This document shows, one piece after another, positions 37,687 to 46,843 of a stretch of 64,000 nt of DNA. Source of the DNA: Rhizobium mongolense USDA 1844 (lineage in GTDB: Bacteria > Pseudomonadota > Alphaproteobacteria > Rhizobiales > Rhizobiaceae); contig NZ_ATTQ01000006.1 in NCBI RefSeq assembly GCF_000419765.1, forward strand, positions 317,976 to 381,975, read 5' to 3'. Every line of letters starts with the position of its first letter. Within the stretch, counting starts at the first letter, position 1. The translations under genes and the position numbers were made by a program. A model generated the notes under the pieces. That model was not told the origin of the DNA and made no database searches. It saw only the letters and a list, made by a program, of their open reading frames with translations.

Positions 37687-38949
37687 ATGAAAACGCAACC
37701 GGCGCAGGATGGGGTCGTCGTTCCGCCGCTGCCGCCGGCCGAGGGGCGCTTTGCCGACAATATCGTCTTCTTCGCCAGGGCGCTCCGTAACGCCGGGCTC
37801 AAGATCGGTCCGGGATCCATTGCCGATGCTATCGGAGCCGTCGAGGCGATCGGCATGGGTTCGCGCGAGGAATTCCACGCGGCGCTCTTTTCGGTCTTCG
37901 TCAAACGGCACGAGGACAAGCCTGTCTTCGACGAAGCCTTCCGGCTTTTCTGGCGCTCCCGCGATCTCGTGGAGAAGATGATTGCGATGATGTTGCCGCA
38001 GGCGCCGGACAACCGTGAAAGGGAAAAGGCGAAGGCGGGTGAAACGCGCGCCAGCGATGCGCTTCTCGGTGATCGGCGCGACAATCGACCCCCTCGCGAT
38101 GAGCCGGATATCGAAATCGACGCGCGGTTCACCACCTCCGGGAACGAAGTCTTTCGCCGGATGGATTTCGCGCAAATGTCGGCGGCGGAAATTGCCTTGG
38201 CGAGAAAAGAACTGACCCGGCTGCAACTGCCGCTCGACAGCGTTCCAACTCGGCGTTTCAGGCAATCGCATGTTCACCGGCAGGTCGATCCGCGCGCGAC
38301 CATGCGCTCGGCGCTGCGCACCGGCGGGTCGCTGATCCTGCCGCGTTATCGCGAACAGAAAGAGATCCAGCCGCCTTTGGTGGTGCTTGCGGATATTTCG
38401 GGCTCGATGAGCCAGTACACCCGTATCTTCCTGCATTTCCTGCACGTGCTGACGGAGAGCCGGCGCCGCGTCCATACGTTCCTTTTCGGAACGCGGCTCA
38501 CCAATGTCACCAGGCAGATGCGCCACAAGGATCCGGACGAGGCACTGAACGAATGTGCCGCCGCGGTGAAGGACTGGTCGGGAGGCACCCGTATCGGCGA
38601 AACGGTGAGGGAATTCAACCGGCTGTGGGGACGCCGCGTCCTCGGGCAGGGCGCGTTGGTGCTGCTGATCACCGACGGGCTGGAGCGGGAAGGCGTCGAA
38701 TTGCTGGCCGAAGAAATGGACCGGCTGCACCGATCCTGCCGGCGGCTGATCTGGCTGAACCCGCTTCTGCGCTTCGAGGGCTTCGAGCCGCGGGCTCGCG
38801 GCGTTCGCGCCATGCTGCCGCATGTTGACGAATTCCGTCCGGTTCACAATCTATCGTCCTTGAGCGACCTTGCTGCGGCGCTCGGCGCGGGCAGATCGCC
38901 GGCGCACGATCCGCGGCGCTATCTCGACAGAATGAGAGGTTTTGTATGA
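37687..38949 (+). CDS. VWA domain protein (CoxE-like)
   Basis: A 420-residue protein. The C-terminal half is a von Willebrand A domain with MIDAS motif DISGSMS, a threonine/metal-site region GGTRIGE and DGLERE. The N-terminal half is helical. CoxE-like proteins act with the MoxR ATPase as a remodelling pair in maturation of molybdenum hydroxylases. It overlaps the next gene by 4 nt (ATGA). Confidence 0.85.
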   Translation: MKTQPAQDGVVVPPLPPAEGRFADNIVFFARALRNAGLKIGPGSIADAIGAVEAIGMGSREEFHAALFSVFVKRHEDKPVFDEAFRLFWRSRDLVEKMIAMMLPQAPDNREREKAKAGETRASDALLGDRRDNRPPRDEPDIEIDARFTTSGNEVFRRMDFAQMSAAEIALARKELTRLQLPLDSVPTRRFRQSHVHRQVDPRATMRSALRTGGSLILPRYREQKEIQPPLVVLADISGSMSQYTRIFLHFLHVLTESRRRVHTFLFGTRLTNVTRQMRHKDPDEALNECAAAVKDWSGGTRIGETVREFNRLWGRRVLGQGALVLLITDGLEREGVELLAEEMDRLHRSCRRLIWLNPLLRFEGFEPRARGVRAMLPHVDEFRPVHNLSSLSDLAAALGAGRSPAHDPRRYLDRMRGFV

Positions 38950-39275
38950 GCGAGACGTCTTTCGGCCTCGATCCGCTGATGACGGCGGAGGACTGGATGA
39001 AAAGCGGCCGCAGTGTGGCGATCGCGACCGTCATCGAAACCTGGGGCTCGGCGCCCCGTCCTGCCGGCAGCCATCTGGTGATCGACGGTGACGGCAATTT
39101 CGAGGGCTCGGTCTCCGGCGGTTGCGTGGAAGGTGCGGTGATCGCGGAGGCGATGGATGTCATCGGCGACGGCAAGCCGAAGATGCTGGAGTTCGGGGTT
39201 GCCGACGAGACCGCCTGGCGCGTCGGACTATCCTGCGGCGGGCGCATCCGCGTCTTTGTCGAAAGGCTTGCCTGA
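38946..39275 (+). CDS. XdhC/CoxI-family protein, N-terminal domain type
   Basis: A 109-residue protein consisting of the N-terminal XdhC/CoxI domain: VAIATVIETWGSAPRPAGSH, SVSGGCVEGAV and LSCGGRIRVFVE. XdhC-like proteins bind molybdenum cofactor and insert it in xanthine dehydrogenase-type enzymes. It starts inside the end of the CoxE-like gene and its stop overlaps the next start, so this family is split into two genes here. Confidence 0.85.
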   Translation: MSETSFGLDPLMTAEDWMKSGRSVAIATVIETWGSAPRPAGSHLVIDGDGNFEGSVSGGCVEGAVIAEAMDVIGDGKPKMLEFGVADETAWRVGLSCGGRIRVFVERLA

Positions 39276-39982
39276 TGGACGCCGCCAATCTGGAGCGGCT
39301 GAACGCCGCCCGTCGGGCACGCAAGGCCGTGATACTGGTCACCAACTTGGAGCATGGAACGGATCGCGTGATCGTCGAAGGCGGGCCGGTCGATAGCGCA
39401 CTGAGCGATACCGTCGCTGCGGCATTCCGCTCCGGCAAGTCCGGCATCTGCGACATCGACGGCGGCAGGTACTTTCTGAACGTGCACCTGCCGCCAGCCC
39501 ATATCGTCATCATCGGCGCGGTCCACATCAGCCAGGTCCTGGCGCAGATGGCGGCGCTTGCCGGCTTCGACGTCCGTATCATCGATCCGCGAACCGCCTT
39601 TGCAACGCCGGAGCGTTTCGCCGGCATAGATCTCACCGCCGACTGGCCCGTCGATGTGATGAAGGACCGACCGCTCGATGCCTATACGGCTGTCGTCGCG
39701 GTCACGCATGATCCGAAGATCGATGATTTCCCGATCGCCGAGGCGCTTCGAACGGGCTGTTTCTATGTCGGTGCGCTCGGCAGCCGCAAGACCCACGGTT
39801 CACGTCTCGGCCGGCTGAAGAAGGAGGGTTTTTCCGACGGCGAACTGGCGAGAATCAATGGCCCGATCGGGCTTGATATCGGCGCCTCCAGTCCGGCGGA
39901 GATTGCCGTTGCGATCCTTGCGCAGATCATCCAAGCCTTGCGCTCGCGCGACGTCGCGTCTCCGAAAGGTGACAAGGCATGA
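39275..39982 (+). CDS. XdhC/CoxI-family protein, Rossmann domain type
   Basis: A 235-residue protein with the C-terminal XdhC Rossmann domain: HIVIIGAVHISQVLAQMAAL, FDVRIIDPRTAFATPERF, VAVTHDPKIDDFPI and YVGALGSRKTH. The ATG overlaps the TGA of the previous gene (TGATG). Together the two genes form a split XdhC. It overlaps the next gene by 4 nt (ATGA). Confidence 0.85.
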   Translation: MDAANLERLNAARRARKAVILVTNLEHGTDRVIVEGGPVDSALSDTVAAAFRSGKSGICDIDGGRYFLNVHLPPAHIVIIGAVHISQVLAQMAALAGFDVRIIDPRTAFATPERFAGIDLTADWPVDVMKDRPLDAYTAVVAVTHDPKIDDFPIAEALRTGCFYVGALGSRKTHGSRLGRLKKEGFSDGELARINGPIGLDIGASSPAEIAVAILAQIIQALRSRDVASPKGDKA

Positions 39983-41613
39983 TCTTTGGCGAATTCGATG
40001 TCGGCGGTGCGGAAGGGCTCGTCCTCGCCCATTCCGTCAAGATGCCGGATGGGTCTCTGCCCAAAGGGCATGTGGTTGACGCTGCAGACGTCGAGCGGCT
40101 GAAGGGCTCGGGCATCGAGAAGATCGTCGCGGCGCGCCTGGAGGACGGCGATCTCGGCGAGGACGAAGCGGCGGCACGGCTGAGCGAGGCAATCGCGCCC
40201 GATCATCTCCGCTTTTCGGAGGCTGCGACCGGCCGCGTCAACATCTATGCTGCCGCGGACGGGCTTTTCGTGGCTGACAGGGAGGCCGTCGATCGGCTGA
40301 ACCGCATCGATCCGGCGATCACGCTCGCCTGTCTTGCCGATCATACACATGTCAGCGCCGGCGATATGGTGGCGACCTTCAAGATCATTCCCCTGGCGGT
40401 TCCGGGCGCGAAGATAAATGCCGCCCGTGCGGAGCTTCGCGCGACTGGACCATTTCAGGTGAAGCCGTTTGCCGATCATGCCGTCTCGCTGATTGCCACG
40501 GAACTGCCTTCGCTGAAAGTGTCGGTGATGGACAAGACGGCGCGCATCCTTGAGCGGCGGTTGGCTGCTTGCGGCAATCGTCTGCTGCGGGAGCGGCGCG
40601 TGCCGCATGAGACCAAGGCTCTTGCCGCTTCGATCCAGGATATTATGACGATTCCGGAGAAGGCACCGAAGCTCGTCATCGTCTTCGGTGCCTCGGCGGT
40701 CATCGATGCGGCGGATGTCATTCCGCAGGCAATACGCGAGGCGGGCGGGCGTATCTTGAGTGTAGGCATGCCCGTCGATCCGGGAAATCTGATGGTCCTC
40801 GGCAGCATCGGTGAGACTTATGTCGTCGGCGCGCCTGGTTGCGCCCGCAGTCCGAAGGAAAACGGTTTTGACTGGGTTCTCGACCGCATTCTGGCCGGTG
40901 AAGAGCCAGGCGCGCATGAGGTGACCGGAATGGGTGTCGGAGGCCTGCTGATGGAGATACAATCGCGGCCGCAGCCACGCGATGTGCCTGCCAGGAAACG
41001 TGCCGACGCTTCCGTTGCGATCGTCCTGCTTGCCGCCGGCAGGGCGCGCCGCATGGGCGAGGGCGGACAGCACAAGCTGCTGGCGGAATTCGATGGCATG
41101 CCGCTGGTGCGCCGCTCGGCATCCATTGCTGTTGCCAGCAGGGCTTTATCGGTTTCGGCCGTAACGGGGCATCGCCGTGCTGAGATTGAAGCAGCCCTTG
41201 AAGGCTTGAGCGTGCAGCCGGTCTTCAACGCCGATTATGCTTCCGGCATGGCAAGCTCTCTCGCGGCCGGCTTCGCACATGCCCATGCGAACGGCGCCGA
41301 TGGCGTCCTTGTCATGCTTGCTGATATGCCGGGGGTCTCGACGGCGGACCTCGATCATTTGATCAGCGCATTCGAGCAGACTGAGGGCCGGGCGATCGTT
41401 CGGGCGGTCTCCGGAGGCAAACGCGGAAATCCGGTCATTCTGCCGCGATCATTGTATCATGCAGTGCTTTCACTCGAAGGCGATGTCGGCGCGCGCCACA
41501 TCGTCGAGACGGCGCGGCTGCCGGTCGTCGATGTCGATATCGGCGAGAGTGCGCATCTTGACGTGGATACGCCGGAGGCGATCGCCGCCGCAGGCGGCAT
41601 ATTGAAGGGATAG
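39979..41613 (+). CDS. fused molybdopterin-binding and MobA-like nucleotidyltransferase protein
   Basis: A 544-residue fusion. The N-terminal part (about 1-335) is a molybdopterin-binding region of the MoeA/MogA type, with LVIVFGASAVIDAADVIPQA and GEEPGAHEVTGMGVGGLL. The C-terminal part (about 345-544) is an NTP-transferase domain like MocA, with LLAAGRARRMG and HKLLAEFDG, ADMPGVS and GGKRGNP. MocA adds CMP to molybdenum cofactor, so this enzyme probably makes MCD for the hydroxylases matured by the neighbouring genes. Confidence 0.85.
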   Translation: MIFGEFDVGGAEGLVLAHSVKMPDGSLPKGHVVDAADVERLKGSGIEKIVAARLEDGDLGEDEAAARLSEAIAPDHLRFSEAATGRVNIYAAADGLFVADREAVDRLNRIDPAITLACLADHTHVSAGDMVATFKIIPLAVPGAKINAARAELRATGPFQVKPFADHAVSLIATELPSLKVSVMDKTARILERRLAACGNRLLRERRVPHETKALAASIQDIMTIPEKAPKLVIVFGASAVIDAADVIPQAIREAGGRILSVGMPVDPGNLMVLGSIGETYVVGAPGCARSPKENGFDWVLDRILAGEEPGAHEVTGMGVGGLLMEIQSRPQPRDVPARKRADASVAIVLLAAGRARRMGEGGQHKLLAEFDGMPLVRRSASIAVASRALSVSAVTGHRRAEIEAALEGLSVQPVFNADYASGMASSLAAGFAHAHANGADGVLVMLADMPGVSTADLDHLISAFEQTEGRAIVRAVSGGKRGNPVILPRSLYHAVLSLEGDVGARHIVETARLPVVDVDIGESAHLDVDTPEAIAAAGGILKG

Positions 41614-41615
41614 CA

Positions 41616-41933
41616 ATGGACGCGGCCGGTATAGAGGAAATGTTTCAGGGGCTCGGCCCCGTGACGATCAAGCGTATGTTCGGCGGCAAGGGCATCTATC
41701 ACCTCGGCCGTATCGTCGCGGTCGAAGTTGGTGGCGAGGTGCTGCTCAAGGCCGATGACAAGAGCTCGCCGGAGTTTGCCGGAGCAGGCTCCAGCCAATG
41801 GTTCTATGAGGGCAAGAAGGGCAATCCGGTGAAAATGCCATATTGGTCGATCCCGGACGCGGCTTATGACGATCCGGATGATATGGCGAAATGGGTGCGG
41901 CTTGCCTATGAGGCGGCGCTGAGAGCCGAGTGA
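41616..41933 (+). CDS. TfoX N-terminal domain protein
   Basis: A 105-residue protein of the TfoX_N family: EEMFQGLGPVTIKRMFGGKG, LADDKSSPEF-type centre and YWSIPDAAYDDPDDMAKWV. TfoX regulates competence in some gammaproteobacteria; the stand-alone N-terminal domain in rhizobia has no known role. It starts 2 bp after the Mo gene and adjoins the convergent NUDIX gene. Confidence 0.8.
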   Translation: MDAAGIEEMFQGLGPVTIKRMFGGKGIYHLGRIVAVEVGGEVLLKADDKSSPEFAGAGSSQWFYEGKKGNPVKMPYWSIPDAAYDDPDDMAKWVRLAYEAALRAE

Positions 41934-42356
41934 TCAGCGGAAGTTTTCGTTGTCGAGATAACCGATTGCGGCCTTGGCAAAGTCGGAAAGAGGTGCCGGC
42001 AGTTCTGATCGCGTGAACCAGCCGAAATCCGAGAGTTTTTCCGGTTCCGTCAACCGCGGATCGCCGCTGACTTCTCTAGCTATGTAGAGAAACGAGACCC
42101 AATGCTGCGCATCTGCGCCTGAAATCACTTCCGCATGACCGAGAAGTTCGGTTCGACCAATCGTCAATCCGGTTTCTTCCTCGGCTTCGCGGCGCGCGGC
42201 TTCGGCTATCGGCTCCATATGATCTACTTTGCCGCCGACGATGCTCCAATGACCAGCCTCAGGCACACGAATGCGCTTGTAAAGCAGGATCTTGCCGTCG
42301 CGCAAAATCACCAGGCCGACGCCGAGACCTGGAAAATGAACGCCAGGCTTGCCCAT
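41934..42356 (-). CDS. NUDIX hydrolase
   Basis: A 140-residue protein with an intact Nudix box, GGKVDHMEPIAEAARREAEEETGLTI pattern (G, E, REAEEET residues present). Nudix enzymes hydrolyse nucleoside diphosphates linked to another moiety; the substrate is unknown. ATG 42356 was chosen; a TTG at 42386 could add ten residues. Its 5' end is in the opposite-direction-free gap before the helicase gene, whose stop at 42364 lies 7 bp upstream of the ATG. Confidence 0.85.
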   Translation of the reverse strand: MGKPGVHFPGLGVGLVILRDGKILLYKRIRVPEAGHWSIVGGKVDHMEPIAEAARREAEEETGLTIGRTELLGHAEVISGADAQHWVSFLYIAREVSGDPRLTEPEKLSDFGWFTRSELPAPLSDFAKAAIGYLDNENFR

Positions 42357-42363
42357 CGGAAGA

Positions 42364-43857
42364 TCAGATCTTGGCGTTAGCCGCAATCAGCATGAAGGCG
42401 GGAATGTCGTCGCCGAAGCCGACCGGCGTCGGGCCGTCGTCGTGGTCGCGATAGCGGCGCCGCTCGCGATTATCGTCGTTTGCCGGATAGGGCCGAGAGT
42501 TGCGCGCGTTATTCTGCGGCTTGTTTTCTGTTTTGCGCTCGTGCTTCACGCTTTCGGCCTTTGCTGGTGCTGCTGCTTCGATGGCTTCGGCGGCATTATC
42601 ATCGGCGCCGATATCAGTTTTATGACCCCGGCGCTCCTTGACGCGGCCACGGCCCTTGTCGCGATCCCGGCTACCTGCGCGGCGTGGACGATCGTCTTCG
42701 CGGCCGGGTTCCGGAGGCGGAAGAGCGGAAAGATCGCCATTCAGCCACTCGACCTTCTCGCCGATCAGCTTTTGGATCGCGTCGGCATGTTTCTGGTCAC
42801 GGCCTGTGACAATGGTGAAGGCAGCGCCGGAACGGCCTGCACGGCCGGTCCGGCCGATGCGGTGCACGTAATCCTCGGCATGAATCGGCACATCGAAATT
42901 GAAGACGTGGCTGACATCCGGAATGTCGAGGCCGCGGGCGGCGACGTCGGAGGCGACGAGCAGTTGCAGCTGTCCATCGCGGAAGCTTTGAAGCATATTC
43001 GTGCGCGAGCGCTGGTCCATGTCGCCGTGGAGCGCACCGACGGAAAAGCCATGGCGTTCGAGGGAGCGGAAGAGGTCGGCCACGTCCTTCTTGCGGTTGC
43101 AGAAGATGATGGCGTTCTTCAAGTCTTCCTGCGCGCGGACCAGATCGCGCAGTGCGGCGCGCTTCTCATAGTCCTTGCCGTGCGAAGCAACGAAACGCTG
43201 CGTGATGTTCTTGGCGGCGGAGGCCGGCTTCGCAACTTCGATTCGCTCCGGATTTTGCAGGAACCGGTCGGCGAGCTTCTGGATTTCCGGCGGCATGGTC
43301 GCCGAGAAAAACAGTGTCTGACGCGTGAAGGGGATGAGCTTGGCAATACGCTCGATATCGGGGATGAAGCCCATGTCGAGCATGCGGTCGGCTTCGTCGA
43401 TGACGAAGATTTCGACGGCGCTCATCAAGAGCTTGCCGCGCTCGAAATGGTCCAGCAGGCGGCCGGGTGTGCAGATGAGAACGTCTGCACCGCGCTCGAG
43501 CTTGCGGTCCTGGTCTTCGAAGGAAACGCCGCCGATCAAGAGCGCGACGTTCAAGCGATGGTTCTTACCATATTTTTCGAAGTTCTCCGCGACTTGCGCC
43601 GCGAGTTCGCGCGTCGGTTCCAGGATGAGCGTCCGTGGCATGCGGGCGCGTGCGCGGCCCTTTTCCAGCAGCGACAACATCGGCAATACGAAGGATGCCG
43701 TCTTGCCCGTTCCTGTCTGCGCGATCCCGCAAATGTCACGGCGCTGCAGGGCGAACGGGATTGCTCCTGCCTGAATAGGAGTGGGGATCGTGTAGCCGGC
43801 GTCGGTAACGGCGGAAAGCACTTTTTGGCTCAGGCCAAGGTCAGCGAATGTCGTCAA
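42364..43857 (-). CDS. DEAD-box RNA helicase (RhlE-like)
   Basis: A 497-residue DEAD-box helicase. Q motif region FADLGLSQKVLSAV, motif I AQTGTGKTAS, PTRELAAQ, DEAD (VIDEADRMLDMG), SAT, and HRIGRTGRAGRSG are all intact. The C-terminal 130 residues are a basic, low-complexity tail rich in Arg and Lys that probably binds RNA. Such helicases act in ribosome assembly and mRNA decay, often in the cold. Followed closely by the NUDIX gene. Confidence 0.93.
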   Translation of the reverse strand: MTTFADLGLSQKVLSAVTDAGYTIPTPIQAGAIPFALQRRDICGIAQTGTGKTASFVLPMLSLLEKGRARARMPRTLILEPTRELAAQVAENFEKYGKNHRLNVALLIGGVSFEDQDRKLERGADVLICTPGRLLDHFERGKLLMSAVEIFVIDEADRMLDMGFIPDIERIAKLIPFTRQTLFFSATMPPEIQKLADRFLQNPERIEVAKPASAAKNITQRFVASHGKDYEKRAALRDLVRAQEDLKNAIIFCNRKKDVADLFRSLERHGFSVGALHGDMDQRSRTNMLQSFRDGQLQLLVASDVAARGLDIPDVSHVFNFDVPIHAEDYVHRIGRTGRAGRSGAAFTIVTGRDQKHADAIQKLIGEKVEWLNGDLSALPPPEPGREDDRPRRAGSRDRDKGRGRVKERRGHKTDIGADDNAAEAIEAAAPAKAESVKHERKTENKPQNNARNSRPYPANDDNRERRRYRDHDDGPTPVGFGDDIPAFMLIAANAKI

Positions 43858-44014
43858 GGGGAAAACTATTTCCGTTCAGGTTCGGCCATACTCTGGTTGA
43901 GTCGGCGGGATTGCATGCCGCAATGCAGCGCGACATAGTCCCAAACGGCTTGCAAGTCAAGGAATACGGGCTCTGCAGCCTTCGAACAGGTAAAACTGTG
44001 GTTACTGTAATTGG

Positions 44015-45325
44015 TTATTTGATATAAGTCGCGAGTTTCAACCCTGCGTTCAAGAAATACACGGGATCGACCGCGCGGCCGTTCTGGCGTACCTCGTAAT
44101 GCAAATGGGTGCCCGTCGAGCGGCCGGTGCTTCCGGCAAAACCGATCACATCCGAGCGGCCGACCATGTCGCCGGCCTTCACCAGGATCTGCGACATGTG
44201 GCCGTAACGGGTAGAAATGCCGTTGCCGTGATCGATCTCGACCATGTTGCCGTAGCCGCCCGTCCAGCCCGCATTGACGACCTTGCCGGGGGCTGTCGGG
44301 CGGATCTTTTCGCCCGCAGCAAAACGAAAGTCGACGCCGGAATGAAGGGCGAGACGTCCGAGGAAGGGATCGCGCCGATTGCCGAAGGGACTGGTGATTT
44401 CCTTGCCGATGGCCGGATTGCGGAACGGCAGGGATTCCGCCGTACTGCGGACGGCTTCGAGCCGTGTCAGCGCGGTATCGAGCTGCGCGAGGGAATTGTT
44501 GAAGTTGTCGCCGTTTTCCGGCTCGACATAGGGACCGCCGACAGCGCTGTCATCATCATCGGGCTTGACGGCTGCCTGCTCCGGTACGGCAATCCTGAAG
44601 CGGGTCAGGACTTTCTCGATATTGCTTGCGGCATCGCCCGCATCCACGGTCAGCTGCTCAACGCGGGCACGCTGCTCTTCCTCGACGCCTTTCAGGGAAA
44701 GCGTGACCTTCGAGAACAGGCGGTCGGCACGATCGCCGACGGTTTCGGGTGCGGGGACATAGGCGAGCGTGGAATTGTCGGGCGTTGCGTCGGCGGGTTC
44801 GTCGGTGCCTGCCAGGAGCTTGTCGATCGCCCGGGCACCGGCTGAAAGCGACGCACGCTTGTCCCTCGCTTCGGGCACGAGCGATTGAGCCGGTATCATC
44901 TCATCCTTCCTCGTCAGGCCGGAATTTTCCGCACGGTCGAGGAGGGAGCCAAACTTTCCGTGGCGCGAAGTCAGCGCCATCTGCTGCTGCATGAGCTTGT
45001 CCACCTTGTCTTCCACCAGCTGCTGGTCGAGCAGCTGACGCGAGGTGACCCGATCGACCTGCGCGCGAAGGGCCGCAATGCGATCTTCATAATCATGCTG
45101 CATGCGGGCTTGCCGCGCCATGGTGGCGCCGATCAGGTCGTCGCGAAGAACGAGGTAGGAGGTTGCAAGCAGATAGCCGATCAGGAAAACGCCGGAAAAG
45201 CAGAAGCAGAGGGCTGCCATCCACGGCTTTATGGTTACGTGCCGGACCTTGTCGCCACTGGCGAGAATGAGGATATGTTCCTGCGAACGCTTGCCGAATA
45301 CGCGATTATGCTGTGCATGCGTCAC
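44015..45325 (-). CDS. M23 family metallopeptidase
   Basis: A 436-residue inner-membrane protein with one N-terminal helix (MAALCFCFSGVFLIGYLLATSYLVL), a periplasmic coiled coil (about 65-120), and a C-terminal LytM/M23 domain. Zinc ligands are in HSGVDFRF and THLHYE, both intact, so it is likely active on peptidoglycan cross-links. Similar proteins act in cell division and polar growth. The gene stands alone. Confidence 0.88.
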   Translation of the reverse strand: MTHAQHNRVFGKRSQEHILILASGDKVRHVTIKPWMAALCFCFSGVFLIGYLLATSYLVLRDDLIGATMARQARMQHDYEDRIAALRAQVDRVTSRQLLDQQLVEDKVDKLMQQQMALTSRHGKFGSLLDRAENSGLTRKDEMIPAQSLVPEARDKRASLSAGARAIDKLLAGTDEPADATPDNSTLAYVPAPETVGDRADRLFSKVTLSLKGVEEEQRARVEQLTVDAGDAASNIEKVLTRFRIAVPEQAAVKPDDDDSAVGGPYVEPENGDNFNNSLAQLDTALTRLEAVRSTAESLPFRNPAIGKEITSPFGNRRDPFLGRLALHSGVDFRFAAGEKIRPTAPGKVVNAGWTGGYGNMVEIDHGNGISTRYGHMSQILVKAGDMVGRSDVIGFAGSTGRSTGTHLHYEVRQNGRAVDPVYFLNAGLKLATYIK

Positions 45326-45426
45326 GGAGAATCTCCCAATTGATGCGCCCGTGCTTCGATCAGGAATGATTACACACTGTTATGGTTAACAAATGCCTTA
45401 GCGGGCATGTTAATGCACGCAAAGGT

Positions 45427-46251
45427 TTATTGGTTGCTCATCGACGTCAATGAGCGATAGAAAGAAGGCGTGAGGCCGGCTTCGGCGCGCGCCAGGTCGT
45501 TGAATGGCGGCTTCAGCGGACCGCGGAAGTTTACACGCACCAGCTCCTTGAAGGTCTGGACCGGGTCGCGGCGCTCGCGGGCGCAGAGAAAGCGGAACCA
45601 TTTGGCGCCGATTGCCACATGCCCCTTTTCGTCATGGTAGATAACATCGAGGACGGCGGCACTTTCGAGATCGCCGGTTTCACGCATCTTCGCCTGCAGC
45701 GAGGGCGTGACATCCAAGCCGCGGGCCTCGAGAATCAGGGGAACGACGGCAAGCCGCGCCGTCAGATCGTTTCTGGTCGCGTGCGCCGCCTGCCAAAGGC
45801 CGTCATGCGCGGGCATATCGCCGTAATCGGCGCCAAGATCGCGAAGCCGCCCGCGCACCAGGCGGAAGTGCTTCGCCTCCTCGAAGGCAACCTGCATCCA
45901 TCCGTCGAAGAAAGAATTGGGGACCGCTTCGGTGGCGAACCGCGCAACGATATCGAGCGCCAGGTCAACGGCGTTGAGCTCGATATGGGCGATCGCGTGA
46001 AGCAGCGCGATGCGGCCGTTGATGGTGTGCAGCGAGCGTCTCTCGACCTGCGTCGGGGGTACCAGTGCCGGCTTTTCCGGGCGGCCCGGCCTGTCCGGCA
46101 GCGACGCATCGCGCGGCGAACGTAGGGAAATCCTTCGTGCGAACCAGCGGGTCGCAGCTTCCTGCGCCAGAGCTGTCTTGCGATCGAGATCGGCGGAACG
46201 GATGGCCTCGATCGCGCCACCGCGCAGCGATGTCATCGAAAGCGTGCTCAC
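45427..46251 (-). CDS. DUF455 ferritin-like protein
   Basis: A 274-residue helical protein of DUF455. Conserved carboxylate-histidine motifs are HAIAHIELNAVDLALD, FEEAKHFRLVRGRL and DVIYHDEKGHVAIGAKWF, which fit a ferritin-like di-iron site. Function unknown; activity on metals or tRNA has been suggested for relatives. GTG 46251 overlaps the bcp stop; ATG 46236 is an alternative. It is probably cotranscribed with bcp. Confidence 0.82.
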   Translation of the reverse strand: MSTLSMTSLRGGAIEAIRSADLDRKTALAQEAATRWFARRISLRSPRDASLPDRPGRPEKPALVPPTQVERRSLHTINGRIALLHAIAHIELNAVDLALDIVARFATEAVPNSFFDGWMQVAFEEAKHFRLVRGRLRDLGADYGDMPAHDGLWQAAHATRNDLTARLAVVPLILEARGLDVTPSLQAKMRETGDLESAAVLDVIYHDEKGHVAIGAKWFRFLCARERRDPVQTFKELVRVNFRGPLKPPFNDLARAEAGLTPSFYRSLTSMSNQ

Positions 46252-46721
46252 GCGGCAAGGTTCCTGAGGGCCTTCAAAACGTCTTCGGCATGGCCGGGTA
46301 CCCTGACCTTCTGCCAGATCATCGCGACCGTACCATCGGTGCGGATCAGAAAGGTCGTGCGCTCGACGCCCATGAAATTGCGGCCGTACATGCTCTTTTC
46401 CTTCCAGACGCCATAGGCCTGCAGCGTCGTTTTCTCCTCGTCCGAGGCGAGCGCAACGGAAAGGCTGTGCTTCTTGATGAAGCGTTCGTGGCATTTGACC
46501 GAATCGGGAGACATCCCGACGACCGCCGCTCCCGCGGCATCGAATTCGTCGGCCAGAGCGGTAAAGGCCAGCGATTCGGCGGTGCAGCCGGTCGTATCGT
46601 CCTTCGGATAGAAGAACAGAACCAGCGGCTTTCCGCGGAAATCGGAAAGCGATACCCGCCCGCCGCCGTCGCGGGGAAGGTTGAAATCCGGCGCCGTGGC
46701 GCCGATGCCGAGAACCGCCAT
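46248..46721 (-). CDS. bcp: thioredoxin-dependent peroxiredoxin (BCP/PrxQ family)
   Basis: A 157-residue peroxiredoxin. The peroxidatic Cys is C46 in DDTTGCTAES. The usual BCP resolving Cys five residues later is absent (L51), so the enzyme may be 1-Cys type or use C77. It detoxifies peroxides with thioredoxin. ATG 46721 follows AAAGG; the longer frame to 46760 is unlikely. The stop overlaps the DUF455 start. Confidence 0.88.
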   Translation of the reverse strand: MAVLGIGATAPDFNLPRDGGGRVSLSDFRGKPLVLFFYPKDDTTGCTAESLAFTALADEFDAAGAAVVGMSPDSVKCHERFIKKHSLSVALASDEEKTTLQAYGVWKEKSMYGRNFMGVERTTFLIRTDGTVAMIWQKVRVPGHAEDVLKALRNLAA

Positions 46722-46843
46722 ATGTGGTAACCTTTCTTTTGCCGGGTTTATGGATGACACTATGTTCCGCGGATATATATTGAAGCTCAGACCGTCCAGC
46801 TAGACCGGGCGGCCACATTCTAACTCGGGGTTATCCAAAGCGC

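Noticed and set aside
42349..43938. 529-codon plus-strand frame opposite the helicase gene
   Set aside because: The helicase motifs on the minus strand are all present; the plus frame is low-quality sequence.
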